NCBI GenBank assembly: GCA_027577415.1
Contig: JANBQS010000868.1
Coordinates: 1-11,052, forward strand
Length of the DNA: 11,052 nucleotides
Direction: 5' to 3'
DNA from: Coemansia sp. RSA 922
Taxonomy: Eukaryota; Kickxellomycota; Kickxellomycetes; Kickxellales; Kickxellaceae
The notes below the pieces were generated by a model. The model was given only the letters and a program-made list of their open reading frames with translations, made no database searches and was not told the DNA's origin. Both the position numbers and the translations under genes were made by a program. This document shows, in pieces, positions 6,320 to 11,052 of the stretch. Positions within the stretch are counted from its first letter, which is position 1. Every line of letters begins with the position of its first letter.

Positions 6320-6562
6320 ATGGGCGAGAATCGAGGATACTATGCTCCACCGCCTACTGGCCCGTACCAAGGCCAACAGCAGCAGTACTACCCGCCGCAG
6401 GGTCAGCAGCAATACTACAGCGGCGGCCCGCCTCAGCCGCAGGTCATCTATGTACAGCAGCAAGACCCCAACCGCGGTAGCGCTCTAAAGGGTTCAGGCG
6501 GATTGTGTGCCGGTCTATGTGCAGGGTTCCTTTGCTTTGAGTGTTGCGATATGTGCTTCTAG
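6320..6562 (+). CDS. Gln/Tyr/Pro-rich CYSTM-like microprotein, member 3
   Basis: This is an 80-residue protein. Residues 7-40 are Pro/Gln/Tyr-rich with repeated GQQQQYY and GQQQYY units (18-24 and 28-33). PQPQVIYVQQQ (39-49) carries the PQ-x-x-YV motif shared with the genes at 7578 and 8027. After a short linker the tail GGLCAGLCAGFLCFECCDMCF (60-80) has six cysteines in a hydrophobic setting, as in CYSTM proteins. The order, Q/Y/P-rich cytosolic part then Cys-rich membrane tail, is common among fungal CYSTM proteins. It is most like the gene at 8027, including similar DNA over the GQQQYY repeats, so the two are probably paralogues. Localisation to a membrane through the tail is expected from the family; the partner or trigger is unknown. 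Confidence 0.8.
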   Translation: MGENRGYYAPPPTGPYQGQQQQYYPPQGQQQYYSGGPPQPQVIYVQQQDPNRGSALKGSGGLCAGLCAGFLCFECCDMCF

Positions 6563-6786
6563 CAAAGCTTTTATTGGACAATCGATCAGGTCGACAGATT
6601 CATCGCCTACTGCTCTAGGCTTGTCTTTAATTGAAGAGAAGAGAGCCAGGCCCTTTAAACGATTTATTTTATCGCAGACGACCTCCCCCTTTTTTCAAGT
6701 AGCCTCTTTTTTTTCTTTTGGTATCTGAGATGTAGTTTTTGCTATCAATTAACAACCTTCTTCCTAACAATTAAGTATTAACAAAC
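6563..6786 (+). promoter_or_regulatory. Leader/promoter of member 4 with possible intron
   Basis: GTATCT at 6721-6726, a CTAAC branch-like pentamer at 6764-6768 and an AG at 6774-6775 could define a 55-base 5' UTR intron before the ATG at 6787. The motifs are weaker than in the leader at 5642. No consensus TATA box is evident. Confidence 0.25.
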
Positions 6787-7014
6787 ATGTCGTCGCTTGG
6801 TAATAACAACACTCCATCGCCCGATGTCTATGCGCCACCAGCAACGCCACAGAGCCATGTCGTTGACCTAACAGGCGTTGCCTATGCCGAGTCCAAGGAA
6901 GACCCGGAATTGCTTCGCTTGAGAGGAGGATGCTTTATTTTCGAGGGAATTTTCGACTGTGTCGAGTGTATCATAGGGACTTGCCTGGGATGCCTGTTCT
7001 GCGTGTGCCTCTAA
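6787..7014 (+). CDS. CYSTM-like microprotein with ubiquitin-tail-like motif, member 4
   Basis: This is a 75-residue protein, more acidic and less repetitive than its neighbours. Residues 1-40 are rich in Ser, Pro, Asn and Ala, with VYAPPATP at 14-21. LRLRGG occupies 43-48 and matches the last six residues of ubiquitin; it leads directly into a Cys-rich hydrophobic tail (49-75) with cysteines at 49, 58, 61, 66, 69, 72 and 74. The tail is longer than in the sister genes and contains acidic residues (FEG, DCVEC), so two short hydrophobic pieces rather than one helix are possible. The PQ-x-x-YV motif is absent; SHVVDL at 23-28 may be a degenerate form. It belongs to the array by position, size and tail, but is the most divergent of the clearly hydrophobic members. 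Confidence 0.75.
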   Translation: MSSLGNNNTPSPDVYAPPATPQSHVVDLTGVAYAESKEDPELLRLRGGCFIFEGIFDCVECIIGTCLGCLFCVCL

Positions 7015-7577
7015 TATGTGACAGATCGCGCCTTCCATCCAAAGTATCTTTTTGATGGGATTGCCCGGTGCTCGGCATTCGCGAAATATGCAGCTGCGCA
7101 AAGCTGTTGTCCCACATCCGAGTCTGACCGTTTGCCACCGTCTGCTATAGATTTTTTTGCTAATCCCTAATTTATTGCCACATGGCTATTTTCTAGTAAG
7201 AGAACTTAAAGGTACTCGGATATCCCCCATTGCCTGTGCGCTGTTTTTTCTTATGGAAGTTAGAAGAGAGTCAGTTGCCACTATGAGAACATGCGATTTG
7301 CCAAGTCCGGACAAAAGGACTATGACGAATGAGACGTCCCCCCTCAACCTCTTCTATAAATAGCATGTCCGCAACTGCAAAAATCAGCTCTATGGAAGGT
7401 CGGTGCCAAGCGCCCTTATTTAGGCTGTGGCAACGTGACTGTATGCCTAATTGTCCTCTTGTACATAAATACGTCGTTGGTCGCTATCAATTTAAGCACG
7501 GCCATTTCACATCACCAACATCTTCTTTTTGCCTTTTTTTTCAACACACAACGTATTACATTTTCTACTCTACTCTT
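7015..7577 (+). promoter_or_regulatory. Intergenic region before member 5
   Basis: This 560-base stretch has no independent gene. The open frame of the next gene extends upstream without a stop to about 7329, but that translation is unlike a protein of this family and overlaps the presumed promoter. TATAAATA at 7355-7362 is a strong TATA match but would give a leader of nearly 200 bases. A weaker CATAAATA at 7464-7471 is at the spacing usual for this array. Confidence 0.4.
7355..7362 (+). promoter_or_regulatory. TATA box candidate for member 5
   Basis: TATAAATA, 223 bases before the ATG at 7578. If transcription starts just below it, in-frame ATGs at 7365 and 7392 would need to be excluded from the transcript or skipped; the weaker CATAAATA at 7464 avoids this. 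Confidence 0.4.
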
Positions 7578-7793
7578 ATGGACAACCAGAACTCGACCTA
7601 CTCGCCACCCAAGTTCGCGACCAGCCTTCAGTCACCGCCAGCATACTCTGGCAATAGCGTACAGCAACAGGAGCCGCAGGTCGTCTATGTAAAATCGGAT
7701 CCTCAGCAGGAAAGGCCTAACCTACGCGGTGGAGGCGGTGGCTGCTGCTTTGGCTTACTTGCCGGCTGCTGTGCCGGGATGCTCTGCTGCTAA
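7578..7793 (+). CDS. CYSTM-like microprotein, member 5
   Basis: This is a 71-residue protein from the ATG at 7578. I chose this start because it gives a protein of family size, begins right after a pyrimidine/A-rich leader, and because upstream in-frame sequence lacks family character. Residues 1-30 are rich in Ser, Pro, Asn and Gln. PQVVYVKS (33-40) is the shared PQ-x-x-YV motif. PNLRGGGGGCC (47-57) opens the tail FGLLAGCCAGMLCC (58-71), with cysteines at 56, 57, 64, 65, 70 and 71. This is the most canonical CYSTM tail in the window: Gly run, Cys pair, small hydrophobic residues, Cys pair, terminal Cys pair. It is expected to sit in a membrane by its C-terminus with the rest in the cytosol; stress tolerance is the role known for CYSTM proteins elsewhere. 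An AATAAA follows at 7860. Confidence 0.8.
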   Translation: MDNQNSTYSPPKFATSLQSPPAYSGNSVQQQEPQVVYVKSDPQQERPNLRGGGGGCCFGLLAGCCAGMLCC

Positions 7794-7859
7794 TCAGTAT
7801 AGCATCTGTAAGATACGTTTTCAGATTCCCGGCGCTGCACAGCCATCAACTCTAGTCAC

Positions 7860-7865
7860 AATAAA
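7860..7865 (+). terminator. Poly(A) signal candidate for member 5
   Basis: AATAAA lies 66 bases after the stop codon of the 71-residue gene, at a typical distance. Confidence 0.5.
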
Positions 7866-7890
7866 CTAAATTAAATCTACTCTATGGAAT

Positions 7891-7902
7891 ATTTTAAAAA
7901 GG
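7891..7902 (+). promoter_or_regulatory. TATA-like element before member 6
   Basis: ATTTTAAAAAGG lies about 130 bases before the ATG at 8027, the spacing seen for other array members. It is a non-consensus TATA match, so weak. Confidence 0.3.
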
Positions 7903-8026
7903 CCACCAGTCCCTTTTCCTTAATTGTGTGTGACTAGCATTGTGGTCGAGACAGCTCTTTCTGTTTCTCTTTCACTATTTCTTTTTTATTTTCTTGCTAT
8001 ACTTGGTTTAAATTTGCACTACATTG

Positions 8027-8407
8027 ATGAATTACCCGCCGTACACGGAGAAGAATAATGGTGCTACGGCACCCGGCGTACCTGCTGGTCCTGTGTACCA
8101 GCCGCCGCATGGTGCTGCTCAAGGCGCGGCGCCCCCCTACAATCCAGCCTTGCACCAGCCTAACACCGACTACAATGCCTCGCGTGGGTACCATGGAGGC
8201 GGTACACACTACCAGCACTATGCTCCGCCACCGCCAGGCCAACAGCAATACTACGCACAGCAACCTTACTACCAGCAACAGCCTGGAGGATATCCCCAAT
8301 ACGTGTATGTGCACCAGGTACCTCGCTCAAGTCACGGCGCTACCGGAGTGTTTGGTTGCCTGTCGGCTGTACTCGCTGGCATATGTTGTGCGGGTCTGCT
8401 GTGCTAA
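8027..8407 (+). CDS. Gln/Tyr/Pro-rich CYSTM-like microprotein, member 6
   Basis: This is a 126-residue protein, the largest of the array. The start is the ATG at 8027; the codon before it is TTG, which I do not use. Residues 1-70 are rich in Pro, Tyr, Gly, Ala and His, followed by GQQQYYAQQPYYQQQPGGYP (71-90), a Q/Y repeat closely related to that of the gene at 6320. YPQYVYVHQ (89-97) carries the PQ-x-x-YV motif. The tail GVFGCLSAVLAGICCAGLLC (107-126) is hydrophobic enough for a short membrane segment, with cysteines at 111, 120, 121 and 126 and a terminal Cys. The architecture fits fungal CYSTM proteins. Together with the gene at 6320 it forms the Q/Y-rich subgroup of the cluster. The low-complexity part may mediate self-association (inference). 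Confidence 0.8.
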   Translation: MNYPPYTEKNNGATAPGVPAGPVYQPPHGAAQGAAPPYNPALHQPNTDYNASRGYHGGGTHYQHYAPPPPGQQQYYAQQPYYQQQPGGYPQYVYVHQVPRSSHGATGVFGCLSAVLAGICCAGLLC

Positions 8408-8684
8408 GTAACCTGTATCTTTTAGACCTTTTTGTAGATCTTTTTTTTCATTCGTGTTAGTAACATTGTTTTTTCTTCTTTACTTTTGCAGATTAGTTGG
8501 TTGCGATTAGGTGACACAAAGGGATGACGTGGTTTGCGAGTCCTGAGTAAGGGAGTTCTTCACTTGTCAGTAGCAAGTTGTAAGAGCCATGTCTATAGTG
8601 CCCTCTTTGTTGTAACAACCAAGTTGTACTGCTATCAATATTGTTGCTGTTTTTTCATCTTATTTATTTGTTCATCTATTTACA
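8408..8684 (+). promoter_or_regulatory. Intergenic region before the multi-pass membrane protein
   Basis: No gene is seen. TGACGTGG at 8525-8532 is identical to the element at 5397-5404. The last 40 bases are T-rich, and no consensus TATA box is evident. Confidence 0.35.
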
Positions 8685-9386
8685 ATGGAGGCCGATAGAG
8701 GTGTAGTAGGTGCGGTGCTTGTCCTGTCCGGTGTTTACTACTTGGTGGTGGCACACCGGCATCAGCGGTTTGCACTCTACCCCAGTGTGTTTCTCACATG
8801 GTTTGCGCTGGTATACATGCTGTGCACGCTGCTTCATCCGCCTGTACAAGCAGCAGGGCATGGTGATAGCATCAGGCGGCGGGCAATTTACCTGTCAATT
8901 GCCATCCTACAGGGCATAAGCACGATGCTTGTCACGTCGTGCCTGCTTAATCAAGGGCGCGGCAAACTGTGGACAGTTTTTGGGCGAGTATGTTTGGGCG
9001 GACTATCAGGCTCAGCTTTGTCCTTTTACCTTTTGGCAATGAGTCCTAATGGTTTGGTCCAACATGTCGGCGGTCGGGCTGCGATTGCAGTTGTTTGTGC
9101 GGTGGTAATGACAATGACGCTGTTGTATTTGCCGGGTCGCATGTTTTCGGCGTGCTCGTCAATTCTCGGCTCCTACATATTGGTCCTGGGCATAGACTGC
9201 TTTGTCCGAACCGGGTACATTAACCATCTTGCTGTGATTACGAAATGTCGCCTGGATGTTGTGTACCACGCGGAACGATCGGCAATGATGCTTCAGGCGG
9301 TGGCTTTGGTTTTGGCCATTATTGGTGGCTTTGTTCAGCGTTTTTACGCATTGCTTCGCTTTAGAAATGTCTTAGCGAATAGATGA
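8685..9386 (+). CDS. Seven-helix membrane protein, TM7S3/TM198-like (DUF4203)
   Basis: This is a 233-residue, very hydrophobic protein. I see seven probable helices at about 7-23, 32-50, 67-88, 98-118, 131-149, 155-175 and 198-218. SSILGSYILVLGIDCFVRTG (158-177) resembles the conserved late block of TM7S3/TM198-like proteins, in which a G-x-Y-hydrophobic-G-x-D-x-F pattern is typical. The overall size of about 230 residues and helix count also fit. The C-terminus is basic (217-233), suggesting a cytosolic end. Function of the fungal members is not established; animal TMEM198 is linked to Wnt receptor signalling, which cannot be transferred here. There is no cleavable signal peptide beyond helix 1. 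It is intronless and in the same orientation as the microgene array, but a functional tie is not shown. Another polytopic family is possible. Confidence 0.6.
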   Translation: MEADRGVVGAVLVLSGVYYLVVAHRHQRFALYPSVFLTWFALVYMLCTLLHPPVQAAGHGDSIRRRAIYLSIAILQGISTMLVTSCLLNQGRGKLWTVFGRVCLGGLSGSALSFYLLAMSPNGLVQHVGGRAAIAVVCAVVMTMTLLYLPGRMFSACSSILGSYILVLGIDCFVRTGYINHLAVITKCRLDVVYHAERSAMMLQAVALVLAIIGGFVQRFYALLRFRNVLANR

Positions 9387-9638
9387 ATAGCAACATAAAG
9401 GAAAAAGGGATCTACAAGCATATAAATAACCGCATGCAAGTATGCCTTTTCCACATATGTGAGCACTTTTTATGCCCCTCCCCAATGACAGAAAAGCGAT
9501 TTCCCGCTGCGTGTCGTTGAGTGAGAAAGAAAGACGGATGTCTTGGCTGCCTGCCCAAAAATAGTATATTGCTCCGTATTGTAAGAACTACGAGTCCATT
9601 GTTCTCAAGACTCAAACAAACGAGGTCTCACTACTCTT
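9387..9638 (+). other. Intergenic, with an orphan TATA box at 9421
   Basis: TATAAATA at 9421-9428 is a consensus TATA sequence without an obvious gene at the right distance: the frames starting at 9434 and 9472 give fewer than 30 residues. A further TATATT near 9565-9570 precedes the small frame at 9639. Confidence 0.3.
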
Positions 9639-9815
9639 ATGTCCTCCCTTTGTAAGCGGTTCGTAACAATTTGCAGGCAGTATGCTGGCATGCAGATACA
9701 TGACGTGCGTGGTCCCCTTCTTCCGAAGCTCATTATATACCTGATAACAATCACAATTCTTTGGGCGACTCGGCTTGGGAAGAGAAAAAAAGGTCGCGCG
9801 GATCACTTTTTCTGA
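9639..9815 (+). CDS. Possible 58-residue single-pass microprotein
   Basis: A short ATG-initiated frame, not recognised as any family. Residues 1-26 are mildly basic and hydrophilic. About 27-44 (LLPKLIIYLITITILWA) forms one hydrophobic segment, followed at once by a cluster of basic residues (RLGKRKKGR, 45-53), which would fit a single membrane helix with a cytosolic basic end. The bases before the ATG, CTACTCTT, are the same as before the ATG at 7578, and a TATATT lies 70 bases upstream. Against it: the frame is short enough to occur by chance, and an opposite-strand frame of similar length overlaps it. I treat it as a candidate only. Confidence 0.25.
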   Translation: MSSLCKRFVTICRQYAGMQIHDVRGPLLPKLIIYLITITILWATRLGKRKKGRADHFF

Positions 9816-10390
9816 CGGCTAAGGAAAAAAACGGACCCCTTTTTTGTGAGGCGCGGCAATTCCAGTGCATTGAAGCAGGCGCTGGAAAAAGCCATGCATG
9901 GACCCCTTGCCGTGAGACTGCAGAAATCAGTAGGACTGGCAGACTGAATAATTCCAAGCAGAAAGAAAGAGAAGAAAAAAAAAGTAGCCGGTTCTCAACA
10001 TAATGGACGGCAGTGAGCGCAGCATGCTGAGCAACTGATAGGCTGGCTATTGTGCACACACTCTCTCACTTGAAGTGCTTTTAAAAAAAGGGGATCGCCG
10101 CCTTTGTCTTGGCTACTGTTCATTCATACTCGCATCCTCCACCTCCCTCTTTTTTTTATTTTTTTGGTCGATTCCGTCGCACTGGCCTGCGCCATCTCAA
10201 CTGCTATAAGAACTGCTTGCGCCTCCCTCAAAAAAACATTTTGGATTTCCTCACTCCAAAGTCATCCCTCCTTTTTTTCGCATTTTGCTACTTTTCTTTA
10301 TACATTAAAAAAAAACACTTGTAGTCTGTTGATCGGACCACAAGCATATATACTCATTTCCTTTTTTCTTTTTCTTTCACTCCTCATACA
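9816..10390 (+). promoter_or_regulatory. Promoter region of the CAP gene
   Basis: No gene is supported. CCCCT/AGGGG pentamers, like the yeast stress response element, occur at 9836-9840, 9903-9907 and 10089-10093, and another lies upstream at 9714-9718. The last 300 bases are rich in T and C with poly-A runs. The TATA candidate is listed separately. Confidence 0.4.
10346..10353 (+). promoter_or_regulatory. TATA box candidate of the CAP gene
   Basis: ATATATAC lies 38 bases before the ATG at 10391, implying a very short leader. Confidence 0.45.
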
Positions 10391-11011
10391 ATGGTAAAGT
10401 TCCTTAGCTCCCTTGCTGTCGTTGCTGTTGCGCTGATTGGCTCATTCGTCAGTGCTGCGCCCGTGGGGATCGTCGACGCGCTGGCTCGTCGTGACTTTAA
10501 CGAGGTTAACACCAACTACTACGCTCAGGCCCCCAAGACTGTAACTGTCACTGTCACTCAGTACCGCGACCGCTACCGCACGTCCGACTACGTCCAACCC
10601 CAACCCTCGTCCTATGTCTCGACCACTCCTCAGCCCCCGACTCAGTTCCCAGACTGGCAGAACCAGATGCTGACTCAGGTCAACTCCATTCGTGCCGCAG
10701 CTGGAAAGGCCCCGCTCAAGCTCGACAGCCGGATGAACAACATGGCTCAAGACCACTCCGAGTACCAGGACAGGATCAACCAGATGACTCACGCTGACTC
10801 TTCTGGTTCCCTCGGCCAGCGTTGCTCTAATGCTGGTCTCCAGTGGCGTGGCGTTGCTGAGAACGTCGCTTGGAACTACCCCGATGTCACAGCTGTTGTC
10901 AAGGGCTGGAAAAACAGCGCCGGGCATTATGCCAACATGGTCGGGGACTACAATGTGGTCGGCTTCGGCGAGGCGAGCAAGTATTGGACCCAGGACTTTG
11001 CCAAGATCTAA
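10391..11011 (+). CDS. Secreted CAP/SCP-domain protein
   Basis: This is a 206-residue secreted protein of the CAP superfamily (CRISP/antigen 5/PR-1), whose fungal relatives bind sterols and lipids and act at the cell surface or outside. Residues 1-22 are a signal peptide (hydrophobic core 4-20, cleavage near SAA). A dibasic LARR at 31-34 is a likely Kex2 processing site. A Thr/Val then Pro/Gln/Ser-rich linker (49-86) precedes the CAP domain from FPDW at 86: NQMLTQVNSIRAAAG (91-105), PLKLDSRMNNMAQDHS (108-123), MTHADSSG (132-139), ENVAWN (157-162), VVKGWKNSAGHYANM (169-183), VVGFGE (189-194) and YWTQDF (198-203). His134, Glu157 and His179 sit in the positions of the conserved CAP cavity residues. 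Only one mature cysteine (145) is present, so this is the short, disulfide-poor type. The last 131 coding bases and the 3' UTR have a near-identical inverted copy at 4713-4884. Confidence 0.92.
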   Translation: MVKFLSSLAVVAVALIGSFVSAAPVGIVDALARRDFNEVNTNYYAQAPKTVTVTVTQYRDRYRTSDYVQPQPSSYVSTTPQPPTQFPDWQNQMLTQVNSIRAAAGKAPLKLDSRMNNMAQDHSEYQDRINQMTHADSSGSLGQRCSNAGLQWRGVAENVAWNYPDVTAVVKGWKNSAGHYANMVGDYNVVGFGEASKYWTQDFAKI

Positions 11012-11052
11012 TCCCTACCTTTTTTCCATACTATTATCTTGGATCAATGGAC
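10881..11052 (+). repeat. Inverted copy B of the CAP 3' end
   Basis: This matches the reverse complement of 4713-4884 at 167 of 172 positions and includes codons 165-206, the TAA and 41 bases of 3' UTR. It runs to the window edge, so its full extent is unknown. Confidence 0.95.

Noticed and set aside
7329..7577. 83-codon upstream extension of the 71-residue gene
   Set aside because: The extension begins at a non-ATG codon, spans TATA-like sequences, and lacks the composition of its sister proteins. The ATG at 7578 gives a family-sized protein.
8024..8026. Start of the 126-residue gene one codon earlier
   Set aside because: That codon is TTG; the ATG follows directly at 8027.
9751..10059. 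102-codon minus-strand frame
   Set aside because: It starts at GTG, gives an unrecognisable translation, and overlaps the presumed CAP promoter with its homopolymer runs.
9387..10390. tRNA or other structured RNA in the long gap
   Set aside because: I found no cloverleaf arms or A/B-box pair; GGTTCG near 9659 lacks the rest of a T arm.
10442..10927. 161-codon minus-strand frame opposite the CAP gene
   Set aside because: It is antisense to a clearly conserved CAP domain; the long frame follows from codon bias of the real gene.
4713..11052. Composite transposon or terminal inverted repeat element
   Set aside because: The inverted repeats are CAP coding sequence and 3' UTR, with no transposase, no target-site duplication visible, and ordinary genes between them.

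Overview
The window reads as a compact, intron-poor fungal genome segment. TATA boxes lie about 80-140 nt upstream of most small genes, all recognisable coding regions are single open frames, and the gene content is a vacuolar-type amino acid transporter, phage-type (GH24) lysozymes with eukaryotic signal peptides, a CAP/SCP secreted protein and cysteine-rich CYSTM-like microproteins. This mix suggests an early-diverging filamentous fungus, possibly Kickxellomycotina (Coemansia-like). That placement is inference from gene content and style, not from a marker gene.

Layout. 1-717 is a pyrimidine-rich promoter region. 718-2325 (+) encodes an 11-helix AAAP amino acid transporter. Tail-to-tail with it are two minus-strand GH24 lysozyme genes in tandem (3021-2452 and 3783-3199), about 59% identical by hand alignment and both with an intact Glu-Asp-Thr catalytic arrangement. 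From 4228 to 8407 there is a plus-strand run of six very small genes (60-126 residues): a variable low-complexity or basic N-terminus ending in a Cys-rich C-terminal tail. The first two are interrupted by a wreck at 4713-5086. It holds a minus-strand 3'-end copy of a CAP gene and, next to it on the plus strand, a signal-peptide gene remnant with a stop at codon 2. 8685-9386 (+) is a seven-helix protein resembling the TM7S3/TM198-like (DUF4203) family. 9639-9815 may hold a 58-residue single-helix microprotein. 10391-11011 (+) is an intact secreted CAP protein, close to the window end.

The most striking structures are: (i) the six-member microgene array, most of whose members share a PQ-x-x-YV motif and/or a GG-CC tail; (ii) a 172-bp near-identical inverted repeat (4713-4884 against 10881-11052) made from CAP 3' ends, which brackets about 6 kb holding five of the six microgenes; (iii) a 24-bp tandem duplication that ends exactly on the start codon of the first microgene; (iv) an exact ubiquitin-tail hexapeptide before the Cys tail of one microprotein.

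Taken together the region looks like a cell-surface and secretion neighbourhood: two antibacterial-type lysozymes, a CAP protein, membrane-tail microproteins associated in other eukaryotes with stress tolerance, and a membrane transporter. A shared role is inference. No RNA gene, CRISPR array, transposase or viral gene was recognised.
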